This document shows, piece by piece, positions 25,927 to 33,955 of a stretch of 64,000 bases of DNA. Source of the DNA: an uncultured Duncaniella sp. (GTDB taxonomy: Bacteria > Bacteroidota > Bacteroidia > Bacteroidales > Muribaculaceae); the NCBI GenBank assembly GCA_910587165.1, contig CAJUKP010000006.1, positions 72,796-136,795 of the forward strand, written 5' to 3'. Both the position numbers and the translations under genes were made by a program. The notes beneath the pieces are model-generated. The model searched no databases. It was not told the DNA's origin and was given only the letters and a program-made list of their open reading frames with translations. The stretch's first letter is position 1; every line of letters starts with the position of its first letter.

Positions 25927-26936
25927 TCCTTATTGTCACAAATAAAGAGGACATCCATCCCACACCTGTCATCGAACATCTCGAGCGTATGGGAGTCCCG
26001 TTTTTCCGGCTGAACACAGAGTCATTACTCTCCGACTACGACTTTGAATGGACCTCAGACTCAGCCGGAGGCGACGACTTTCATATCCGGAACATACATT
26101 CCGGCCTCGAGGTCTACGGACACGACCTCAGTTCAGTATGGGAACGGCGCCCGCTTGTTCCCTCTGAACTGAGGTGTCTCAACCGTGATGAGATCAATCG
26201 TCATAATCTTACGGAAGCTCATGGATTCCTGTCCTTCCTTCTCTATTACCTTGGCGACAGATATTGCATTGGACACCACATTTATGACAGGAGTTCCGCA
26301 TCGAAGATGCTCCAGCTCAAACTTGCACGGGAATCAGGAATGCGCACACCGGACACCTGCTTCTCAAACAACAGGAAATCCGTGAAGGCCTTTGCCGAAA
26401 AGTACCGTACCGTATGCCTTAAATCTATTGACAATGACAATATATGGTTTGACGACGAACTGAAGGAACACGTTCTGTACACTCAGGCCGTAGAGACAGA
26501 GACACTTCTCTCATTAGGAGAGGAATCATTCAGCCAGACTGTGACCTACCTGCAGAACTATATCGACAAGGCATTTGAACTGCGCATCACTGTCGTCGGA
26601 CCACATATTTTCTCCTGCAGGATAGAATCCCAGAAGATGGAGGACAAACTCGGCCGGATTGATTGGAGGCAGGGACTGGACCATGGCATGATTCATTCCA
26701 GGCATGATCTGCCCGGGAATGTAGCTGATTTTTGTCTGGAATTCCTCAGGAGGCTCCATCTGAATTTCGGATGTTTCGACTTCATTGTGACTCCGGAGGG
26801 TGATTATGTCTTTTTAGAATGCAACCCAAACGGGCAATGGCTTTGGATAGAGCAGGAAACCGGGATGGAAATCTCAAAGTGCATAGCGGAAACCCTCGCC
26901 CGGCATGACTCGCCAAGGCCTTCATCCATCGGATGA
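25923..26936 (+). CDS. MvdC/MvdD-like ATP-grasp peptide ligase (graspetide maturase)
   Basis: The 337-residue protein has the N-terminal pre-ATP-grasp domain of peptide maturases (MILIVTNKED; SVWERRP at 71-77), the KMLQLKLARESGMRTPDT stretch (128-145), ELRITVVG (219-226) and the metal-binding end DFIVTPEGDYVFLECNPNGQ (286-305) followed by WLWIE and GMEISKCIAETL. These are typical of enzymes that form omega-ester or omega-amide links in microviridin-type peptides with ATP. It overlaps the 86-residue gene by 4 bases. No protease, transporter or second ligase is adjacent, so export is unexplained. A RimK-like ligase acting on another target is the alternative. Confidence 0.85.
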   Translation: MILIVTNKEDIHPTPVIEHLERMGVPFFRLNTESLLSDYDFEWTSDSAGGDDFHIRNIHSGLEVYGHDLSSVWERRPLVPSELRCLNRDEINRHNLTEAHGFLSFLLYYLGDRYCIGHHIYDRSSASKMLQLKLARESGMRTPDTCFSNNRKSVKAFAEKYRTVCLKSIDNDNIWFDDELKEHVLYTQAVETETLLSLGEESFSQTVTYLQNYIDKAFELRITVVGPHIFSCRIESQKMEDKLGRIDWRQGLDHGMIHSRHDLPGNVADFCLEFLRRLHLNFGCFDFIVTPEGDYVFLECNPNGQWLWIEQETGMEISKCIAETLARHDSPRPSSIG

Positions 26937-26985
26937 ATCATCGCCTCTTCCCATCACCCGCATTCAAAAAAACTTAGGCTCATGA

Positions 26986-27017
26986 GTTGTGAAAACCGTA
27001 AAAAAGTCATAACTTTG
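26986..27017 (+). promoter_or_regulatory. Promoter for the DUF1846 gene; decides its start
   Basis: -33 GTTG (26986-26989), 20-base spacer, -7 TAACTTTG (27010-27017). The ATG at 27027 follows 9 bases later. The ATG at 26982 of the longest frame lies upstream of this promoter and is therefore unlikely. Confidence 0.65.
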
Positions 27018-27026
27018 CAACCCGTT

Positions 27027-28511
27027 ATGAAATACGGATTTGACAACGACAAGTATCTGAAGATACAATCGGAACACATCAAGGAGCGTATTGCCCACTT
27101 CGGCAATAAACTCTATCTCGAACTTGGAGGAAAACTCTTCGACGACCATCATGCCAGCCGTGTGCTTCCCGGTTTCCAGCCCGACAGCAAACTGAGAATG
27201 CTGCATCAACTCGTCGATCATGCCGAGATTGTGATCGTGATAAGCGCCCGCGACATTGAGAAGAACAAGATTCGCAACGACCTGGGCATCACCTATGACA
27301 TGGACGTGCTGCGACTCCGCACCGAGTTCCAGAACCGCGGCTTCCTTGTCGGATCGGTGGTCATCACCCATTACAACGGACAGAGCAGCGCCGACGCCTT
27401 CCGTCTGCGACTCGAGCGCCTCGGCATCAGGACCTATTACCATTACACCATCGAAGGCTATCCCAACAACGTAGCACTCATCGACTCCGACGAGGGGTTC
27501 GGCAAGAACGATTATATCGAGACTACCCGTCCGCTTGTCATCGTCACAGCCCCCGGTCCCGGCAGCGGCAAGATGGCCGTATGTCTGAGCCAGCTCTACA
27601 ACGAGCACAAGCGAGGCATCGAAGCGGGATATGCCAAATTCGAGACATTCCCGGTGTGGAATCTCCCGCTCAAACATCCGGTCAACATAGCCTACGAAGC
27701 CGCAACCGCCGACCTCAACGACATCAACATGATTGATCCGTTCCATCTTGAGGCATACGGCAAGACAGCGATCAACTACAACCGTGACATCGAGATTTTC
27801 CCGGTGCTCAATGCTCTGTTCGAAGGCATATATGGCCACAATCCCTACAAATCGCCCACCGATATGGGTGTCAATATGGTGGGATTCTGCATCAATGATG
27901 ACAAGGTGTGCTGCGAGGCATCGAAAAACGAGATCATACTCCGCTATTTCACAGCCCTCAACCGTCTGGCCCAGGGAGACACCAACGATGCCGAGGTTAA
28001 TAAGATAGCCCTCCTGTTCAACCAGGCAAAGATTGACGTTTCATATCGCCGTCCCGTGGTGGCCGCCCGTGAAAGAGCCGAGAAGAGCGGTGTGCCATGT
28101 TCAGCCATCGAACTTGCCGACGGTACCATTATAACCGCCGAGACAAGCTCCCTGCTGGGCCCGAGCGCCGCACTCATACTGAATGCCGTGAAACATCTGG
28201 CAGGCATCGACCACGCTGTCAAGCTCATACCTCAACAGCTCATAGAACCGATACAACACACCAAGACAAGTTATCTCAATTCTCTTAATCCCCGTCTGCA
28301 CACCGACGAGGTGCTCGTGGCACTCTCCGTGCTTAGCCCCCACGATGAAAACTGCCGACGGGCACTTGAGAAACTTCCCGAGCTAAAGGGGTGTCAGGTC
28401 CACTCCACCGTTATGCTCGGCGAGGTCGACCATAAGATATTCAAGAAGCTTGGTGTAGGTCTGTCATGCGACCCTGCGAGGAAAATAAAACCTATCAAGA
28501 AGATCAATTGA
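27027..28511 (+). CDS. DUF1846 family protein (494 aa)
   Basis: The start MKYGFDNDKYLKIQSEHIKERI and the motifs GGKLFDDHHASRVLPGF, APGPGSGKMAVCLSQLYNEH (a P-loop-like segment) and NMVGFCINDD are those of the DUF1846 family, found in many Firmicutes and Bacteroidetes. Structures are known, but the reaction is not settled; the P-loop-like segment suggests nucleotide binding. The length is normal. It is transcribed from its own promoter and converges on the M15 peptidase gene 38 bases further on. Confidence 0.92.
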   Translation: MKYGFDNDKYLKIQSEHIKERIAHFGNKLYLELGGKLFDDHHASRVLPGFQPDSKLRMLHQLVDHAEIVIVISARDIEKNKIRNDLGITYDMDVLRLRTEFQNRGFLVGSVVITHYNGQSSADAFRLRLERLGIRTYYHYTIEGYPNNVALIDSDEGFGKNDYIETTRPLVIVTAPGPGSGKMAVCLSQLYNEHKRGIEAGYAKFETFPVWNLPLKHPVNIAYEAATADLNDINMIDPFHLEAYGKTAINYNRDIEIFPVLNALFEGIYGHNPYKSPTDMGVNMVGFCINDDKVCCEASKNEIILRYFTALNRLAQGDTNDAEVNKIALLFNQAKIDVSYRRPVVAARERAEKSGVPCSAIELADGTIITAETSSLLGPSAALILNAVKHLAGIDHAVKLIPQQLIEPIQHTKTSYLNSLNPRLHTDEVLVALSVLSPHDENCRRALEKLPELKGCQVHSTVMLGEVDHKIFKKLGVGLSCDPARKIKPIKKIN

Positions 28512-28549
28512 CAAATAAAGCGGCAAGGCAAGAAGGTTGTTATAAGACT

Positions 28550-29206
28550 CTAAAAATCAAGCCTCTTGTAATTGGCCCGCGCTGTGGATCGGCTCACCAT
28601 CTGGAAATGCCACCATTCATTGCGTATCGTTTTAAAACCGCCCTCCTTCATCACTTTGCGAAGGAGCCGGCGGTTTTTCATTTCCTCGCGTGTGATTGTC
28701 CCCGCTTTCACCATGGCCTCCTCCGTGTCAATATGGGCTTCTTTGCCGAGATGATCGACAGGTGTACCCATCGGCAACTCATTTCCCGAGGCATCCACCA
28801 GAGTCACATCTACTGCAAGACCATAGTTGTGCAATCCGCCGCCACGGGCCGGATTAGCCACATAGTTGGCTTTTGATGTGCCCCTGACAGCATCAAACAT
28901 CTTCTTCTGCACACTCATAGGGCGGGCCGCATCCTTCACGAGAATCCTCACGGAAGGAGCTTCACGCTCCAGTGCCTGCGCCGCTTTCGCGAGAGCCTTC
29001 GCCGCCGATGGGTGCAGCCATGCCCTGGATAAATCTGTATACAGCACACGTCCGGTGAAATTGTCATCCCGGGCATACATCAGAGAGATCTCCGTCCCGA
29101 GTGTAGAGGCATCCACAAACCCCATACCCTCAATTTTATCATCAAGAACCCCTGCCGAGGCAATACTCCCCTCAATCATGATCATCAGAGCTAACAATTG
29201 TTTCAT
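28550..29206 (-). CDS. M15-family D-Ala-D-Ala dipeptidase (VanX-like)
   Basis: A short signal peptide (MKQLLALMIMIEGSIASAG) precedes a VanX/DdpX-type zinc peptidase: RVLYTDLSRAWLHP, DAARPMSVQKKMFDAV, the zinc ligands in GGLHNYGLAVDVTL and the catalytic end IRNEWWHFQM. With its signal sequence it most likely trims or recycles peptidoglycan peptides in the periplasm, not vancomycin resistance; no vanH/vanA neighbours are present. The start at 29224 lies above the -7 box at 29213-29220, so the ATG at 29206 is used. Confidence 0.9.
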   Translation of the reverse strand: MKQLLALMIMIEGSIASAGVLDDKIEGMGFVDASTLGTEISLMYARDDNFTGRVLYTDLSRAWLHPSAAKALAKAAQALEREAPSVRILVKDAARPMSVQKKMFDAVRGTSKANYVANPARGGGLHNYGLAVDVTLVDASGNELPMGTPVDHLGKEAHIDTEEAMVKAGTITREEMKNRRLLRKVMKEGGFKTIRNEWWHFQMVSRSTARANYKRLDF

Positions 29207-29212
29207 AACGTG

Positions 29213-29243
29213 CAAAATTACCATATTATATCGTCATTTCAAT
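29213..29243 (-). promoter_or_regulatory. Promoter for the M15 peptidase gene
   Basis: On the minus strand: -33 ATTG (29240-29243), 19-base spacer, -7 TAATTTTG (29213-29220). Only 6 bases separate it from the ATG at 29206. Confidence 0.65.
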
Positions 29244-29316
29244 AATATAATCATGCCATAGAAAGACATGACGCTATAAAAAATCTTAATTTACTCTCTT
29301 TTTCACCTCATTTGAG

Positions 29317-29324
29317 TAACTTTG
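29317..29324 (+). promoter_or_regulatory. -7 box for the TPR gene; decides its start
   Basis: TAACTTTG lies 8 bases before the ATG at 29333 and inside the longest frame (ATG at 29312), which makes the later start correct. Confidence 0.55.
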
Positions 29325-29332
29325 CAACCATT

Positions 29333-31360
29333 ATGCCAAAGATTACCCGCAGTCTCCTGCTCATAATATCATTATTGACCTTGTTTCCGGCATCAGCGCA
29401 GATCAACACCGATCAGGTGCTCCGCATAGGCCGGAACAACCTTTATTTTGAGGACTATGTGCTCTCGATACAGTATTTCAATCAGGTCATAAATGTAAAA
29501 CCATATCTGGCCCAGCCATATTTCTATCGTGCCATTGCCAAGCTTAATCTCGACGACTTCCAGGGAGCCGAGCATGACGCGACACTCGCGCTCGAGCGAA
29601 ACCCGTTCATCACCGATGCGTGGGAAGTGAGGGGTGTGGCACGCCAGAACCTCGGGAAAAACCGCGAGGCCATCGACGACTATGACCACGCGCTCGATAT
29701 GCTACCCGAAAACCGTGGACTTCTATATAACAAGGCCATGGCTCAACAGGACATCAAGGATTTCGCCGGTGCCCACGACACATATTCGCGCCTGCTCAAA
29801 CGCTATCCCAACTTTGAAGGAGGTTATATCGGGCGCGCCCGTCTGCGTCTGGCTGAAAAAGACACCGTAGGTGCTAAAGAGGATATCGACCGTGCTCTCG
29901 AGATAAATAAGAATACCGTCAACGGTTATGTGATGCGGGCCGACATAGCCATCTCATCCCACAAGGATTATGCAGCCGCCCTTGAGGATATGAACCAGGC
30001 CATAAAGCTCCAGCCGCAATATGCAGGATTTTTCATCAACCGGGCATATCTCCGCTATATGACCGATGATTTTCAGGGAGCTTTCGCCGACTATGACTAT
30101 GCTCTCCAGCTCGAACCGGAAAACAGCATGGCTCTATTCAACCGTGGTGTGCTACGCGCCGAGGTGCATGATACCAATAAGGCCATCGACGATTTCTCAT
30201 CTGTGATCAGACTCAATCCCGACGACTACAAGACACTGTATAACCGTGCCATACTCCTTGCCGACATACAGGACTATGACAACGCGATCGCGGATCTTGA
30301 CAAGGTAATCGAAGCTTATCCGGACTTCGCCGCGGCCTATTTCGTCCGTTTCGACGTCAAACGTCGTAAGGGTGATATGCGCTCGGCTGAGAAAGACTAT
30401 AACAAATCTCTGGCCCTGGCCAAAACAAGAGTAAAGATGAACAGTGGCGTGGAAGGGACACCATTCACTCCGGATTCCGCTGACGTGGCCGAAGGAGAGA
30501 CAGGAGAACTTATGGCCGGAGGCATGACCCAGGAAGAGGTGAAACGTCGGTTCACATCCCTGACCACCATCGCCGACAACTCTACCCCTGAACAGGTGTT
30601 CAACAACAAGGAGATCAGAGGCAAGGTGCAGGACCGCAATGTGAACATATCGCTTGAACCGATATTCAACATCACATACTACACCTCACCCACAGAGCTG
30701 AAACTCAGTGGCGATTACGTGCGCGAGGTCGATGACATAAACGCCACACGCATCCTCCGCATGATACTCCAGGTCACCAACCACGAGCCGGGGATGACAG
30801 ACGAGGATATCGCCTCCAACCATTTCAGTTCAATAAACTATTACAACTCGTATATAGCCAGTCATAAACCGAGAGCCATCGACTACTTCGGCAGAGCAAT
30901 GGACTTCATGACACTCCGTGACTACGACAATGCCATCGCCGACCTCGACAAGGCCATCGAGATATCACCTGATTTCACCCTGGCATATCTCGTGAGGGCA
31001 AACGCCCGCTATCTCACAGGCAAACTTAAAGCCGATGACAACAGTACAGTCAAGGAAACCCGTCCGGTCAGACTTGCCATCGCCGACATCGACTCTGTGA
31101 TCAAGCTCTCCCCATCCATGCCGGTGGCATATTATAATAAAGGTGTCATGCTGGCCGAGGAAGGTGACTACACCACCGCGCTCCAGAATTTCAACCGTGC
31201 CATCGAGCTACGTGCCGACTTCGGCGAGGCTTACTTCAACCGCGGATACGTGTTCCTGTATCTCGGCAACAAGGACGCCGCATTTGCCGACCTTTCACGC
31301 GCAGGATCACTTGGAATCGTGCCTTCATACAATCTTTTGAAACGTATGTCAGCAAAATAG
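29333..31360 (+). CDS. Large periplasmic TPR-repeat protein (675 aa)
   Basis: A signal peptide (about 1-23, ending FPASAQ) is followed by some ten tetratricopeptide repeats in two blocks (about 30-380 and 510-660), for example AIDDFSSVIRLNPDDYKTLY and YNKGVMLAEEGDYTTALQNF. Between them a ~130-residue stretch holds a non-TPR linker with an acidic part. TPR arrays are protein-docking surfaces; the partner is unknown. It is flanked by its own promoter and by aspartokinase. Similar repeat proteins are common in Bacteroidales without a known role. Confidence 0.85.
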   Translation: MPKITRSLLLIISLLTLFPASAQINTDQVLRIGRNNLYFEDYVLSIQYFNQVINVKPYLAQPYFYRAIAKLNLDDFQGAEHDATLALERNPFITDAWEVRGVARQNLGKNREAIDDYDHALDMLPENRGLLYNKAMAQQDIKDFAGAHDTYSRLLKRYPNFEGGYIGRARLRLAEKDTVGAKEDIDRALEINKNTVNGYVMRADIAISSHKDYAAALEDMNQAIKLQPQYAGFFINRAYLRYMTDDFQGAFADYDYALQLEPENSMALFNRGVLRAEVHDTNKAIDDFSSVIRLNPDDYKTLYNRAILLADIQDYDNAIADLDKVIEAYPDFAAAYFVRFDVKRRKGDMRSAEKDYNKSLALAKTRVKMNSGVEGTPFTPDSADVAEGETGELMAGGMTQEEVKRRFTSLTTIADNSTPEQVFNNKEIRGKVQDRNVNISLEPIFNITYYTSPTELKLSGDYVREVDDINATRILRMILQVTNHEPGMTDEDIASNHFSSINYYNSYIASHKPRAIDYFGRAMDFMTLRDYDNAIADLDKAIEISPDFTLAYLVRANARYLTGKLKADDNSTVKETRPVRLAIADIDSVIKLSPSMPVAYYNKGVMLAEEGDYTTALQNFNRAIELRADFGEAYFNRGYVFLYLGNKDAAFADLSRAGSLGIVPSYNLLKRMSAK

Positions 31361-31382
31361 TGACTTTTTGAGATATTTTTCG

Positions 31383-31390
31383 TAACTTTG
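31383..31390 (+). promoter_or_regulatory. -7 box for the aspartokinase-lysA-OPT unit
   Basis: TAACTTTG lies 36 bases before the aspartokinase ATG. No -33 box is present at the normal distance. No lysine riboswitch-like structure was noticed in the short leader. Confidence 0.5.
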
Positions 31391-31426
31391 GCGACAAATT
31401 ACCAATAAGATTGCAATATATTTAGG

Positions 31427-32749
31427 ATGAAAGTATTAAAATTTGGCGGTACATCTGTGGGTTCGGCAGAGAGAATCCGCCACGTCGCAGACCTTGTCGC
31501 CCCCCGCGGGCGTAACATCATCGTCCTCTCGGCGATGTCAGGCACCACCAACACCCTTGTGGAGATAGCCGGCTATCTCTACAAGCGCAATATCAACGGC
31601 GCCAAAGAGACCATCAATATGCTTGAGTCTAAATATCTCAAGACGATTTCACAGCTCTATGACAAACATGAGAGCCGCGAACGCGCACTGAAAGAAATCA
31701 AGGCCTGCTTCAACTACATCCGTTCATTCACCTCCCGTGACAGCTTCGGAGAGAACGAGGAGAAAATAATTCTCGCCCAAGGTGAGATGATGAGCGTGGC
31801 CATGATGACCATCCTGCTCAACGAGCGTGGCATTTATGCCGAGCAGCTGCCCGCACTCGACTTCATGAAGACCGGACAGAACTCCGAGCCTGACGTGCAG
31901 CACATACAGATGCATCTCCAGGCACTTCTCGACAAATATATGGATGCCGATATATTTGTCACACAGGGCTTCATCTGCCGCAACTCCACCGGCGAGATAG
32001 ACAACCTCCAGCGTGGAGGCAGCGACTACACCGCATCGCTCATCGGAGCCGCCATCGAGGCGGAAGAGATAGAGATCTGGACCGATATCGACGGTATGCA
32101 CAACAATGACCCAAGGTTTGTCGAGAATACCAAACCCGTGGGAGAACTCCACTATGAGGAGGCCGCCGAACTGGCATATTTCGGAGCAAAGATACTCCAT
32201 CCCACCTGTGTGCTGCCGGCCAAGGTCAACAATATCCCTGTCCGTCTGCTCAACACCATGGAACCGGAAGCCCATGGAACCCTCATCTACAACAATATCA
32301 CCGATCCATGCATCAAGGCCGTGGCCGCCAAGGATGATGTCGTGGCCATCAAGATCAAGAGCTCGAGAATGCTCCTGGCATACGGTTTTCTCACCAAGGT
32401 GTTCCAGACTTTCGAGAAATACAAGACTCCTATCGACATGATCGCCACAAGCGAGGTCGGAGTATCACTTACCATCGACTCCGCACGTTTCCTGCCGGAG
32501 ATTGTTGACGAGCTCAAGAAATTCGGCACTGTCACGGTAGACAATGACATGGTGATAATCTGTGTCGTCGGGAATATGGATTGGACCAATACCGGCTATG
32601 AGGCCCGTGCCGTGCAGGCTCTCGACGATATACCCGTGAGAATGATTTCATACGGCGGATCCAACTACAACATATCCTTCCTCATTCGCAAAGAGGATAA
32701 GATAAAGGCTCTCAACCGCCTGAGCGAATGCCTCTTCAGCGAACAGTGA
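31427..32749 (+). CDS. Aspartate kinase (monofunctional)
   Basis: It phosphorylates aspartate in the first step to lysine, diaminopimelate, threonine and methionine. The kinase motif KFGGTSVG is at 5-12, with LAQGEMMS, GSDYTASLIGAAI and DIDGMHNNDPR following; the C-terminal ~140 residues hold two ACT domains for allosteric control (for example VVAIKIKSSRML, TIDSARFLPEI). The length (440 aa) is that of a monofunctional enzyme without a homoserine dehydrogenase part. lysA follows after 33 bases, which suggests use for lysine and cell-wall diaminopimelate. Confidence 0.95.
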   Translation: MKVLKFGGTSVGSAERIRHVADLVAPRGRNIIVLSAMSGTTNTLVEIAGYLYKRNINGAKETINMLESKYLKTISQLYDKHESRERALKEIKACFNYIRSFTSRDSFGENEEKIILAQGEMMSVAMMTILLNERGIYAEQLPALDFMKTGQNSEPDVQHIQMHLQALLDKYMDADIFVTQGFICRNSTGEIDNLQRGGSDYTASLIGAAIEAEEIEIWTDIDGMHNNDPRFVENTKPVGELHYEEAAELAYFGAKILHPTCVLPAKVNNIPVRLLNTMEPEAHGTLIYNNITDPCIKAVAAKDDVVAIKIKSSRMLLAYGFLTKVFQTFEKYKTPIDMIATSEVGVSLTIDSARFLPEIVDELKKFGTVTVDNDMVIICVVGNMDWTNTGYEARAVQALDDIPVRMISYGGSNYNISFLIRKEDKIKALNRLSECLFSEQ

Positions 32750-32782
32750 CTTTTCACACTCCACCAATCAGAGATACAATAC

Positions 32783-33934
32783 ATGGCAAGATTCCCGGTA
32801 TCAGAATTCAAAGAACTCCCGACCCCCTTCTATTTCTATGACCTATCGCTGCTCGACCGTACTCTCGCGGAGATCAAGCGGACGGCGCGCGATCCCCGCT
32901 TCAAGGTCCACTATGCCATAAAGGCCAATGCAAATCCCGGAATACTCCGACGCATCCAGGCGGCAGGTCTCGGGGTCGATGCTGTCAGCGGCGGGGAGAT
33001 AAGCGCTGCGCTCGAGGCCGGATTTGACGGTGACAAGATCGTATATGCAGGTGTTGGCAAGAGCGATAGAGAGATTACGCTCGGTCTTGAGGCCGGCATA
33101 CAATGCTTCAATGTCGAATCTCTGCCCGAACTTGAGGTGATTGACGAACTTGCAGGTCAGCTCGGCAAAGTGGCTACTGTGGCTTTACGTGTCAACCCAA
33201 ATATCGACGCCCACACCCACGCCTATATCACCACCGGATTGGCCGAAAACAAATTCGGCATCAATCTCGAACAACTTCCGGCAATTGTCGAAAAAGCGAC
33301 CTCTCTCGAGAATATCCGTCTGGAAGGGCTTCATTTCCATATAGGATCACAGATAACCGACAACGAACCGTTCGTGCTCCTGTGCGAGACCATCAACGGA
33401 CTGCTTTCGGAATATGCCGGGAAAGGATACCGCTTCCGCACCATCAATGTCGGCGGTGGCCTCGGTATCGACTATGCAGATCCCGACCGTCATCCCATAC
33501 CCGATTTCGAGACCTACTTCAACACCTTCCGCAACCATCTCAAGCTATCGGAAGGACAGGAAGTCCACTTCGAGCTGGGGCGATCGGTGGTGGCCCAGTG
33601 TGGCTCGCTCATCACACGTGTCCTCTATGTGAAGGAAGGCGTAACCAAACGTTTCGCCATAGTCGATGCGGGTATGACCGAACTGATACGTCCGGCCCTT
33701 TACAGCGCACATCACAAGATCGAGAACCTCTCATCTCCAAACGGCGAGCGCCATCACTACGATGTTGTAGGCCCGATATGCGAGTCATCCGACTGTTTCG
33801 GCAAGGATGAGCTCCTGCCTGCCATCCGTAGAGGCGACTTCCTGGCTCTCCGGTCGGCCGGCGCATACGGCGAGATCATGGCAAGCCAATACAACTGCCG
33901 CCCGCTGCCTCTCTCCTACTTCTCAGAGAAATAA
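32783..33934 (+). CDS. lysA: Diaminopimelate decarboxylase
   Basis: The last step of lysine synthesis, a PLP enzyme of the alanine racemase-like fold. The PLP lysine is K47 in HYAIKANANPG; GVDAVSGGEI, GLHFHIGSQI, NVGGGLGIDY and the substrate motif CESSDCFGKD are present, and LRSAGAYGEIMAS ends the active site. The 383-residue length is normal. It lies between aspartokinase and an OPT transporter with short gaps. Confidence 0.95.
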   Translation: MARFPVSEFKELPTPFYFYDLSLLDRTLAEIKRTARDPRFKVHYAIKANANPGILRRIQAAGLGVDAVSGGEISAALEAGFDGDKIVYAGVGKSDREITLGLEAGIQCFNVESLPELEVIDELAGQLGKVATVALRVNPNIDAHTHAYITTGLAENKFGINLEQLPAIVEKATSLENIRLEGLHFHIGSQITDNEPFVLLCETINGLLSEYAGKGYRFRTINVGGGLGIDYADPDRHPIPDFETYFNTFRNHLKLSEGQEVHFELGRSVVAQCGSLITRVLYVKEGVTKRFAIVDAGMTELIRPALYSAHHKIENLSSPNGERHHYDVVGPICESSDCFGKDELLPAIRRGDFLALRSAGAYGEIMASQYNCRPLPLSYFSEK

Positions 33935-33955
33935 CCTCACGTCACAATCCAATCC

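Noticed and set aside
23136..26936. Integrated mobile element around the accessory genes
   Set aside because: No integrase, transposase, flanking direct repeats or tRNA target could be seen, so I claim only an accessory block.
26964..27839. 291-residue open frame on the minus strand
   Set aside because: It lies wholly opposite the well-supported DUF1846 gene, has a Val-rich composition typical of an antisense shadow, and shows no promoter.
28550..29206. Vancomycin resistance gene vanX
   Set aside because: Signal peptide and lack of vanH/vanA/vanR neighbours point to a housekeeping periplasmic dipeptidase.
31361..31426. Lysine riboswitch upstream of aspartokinase
   Set aside because: The leader is only about 30 bases after the -7 box, far too short for the aptamer.
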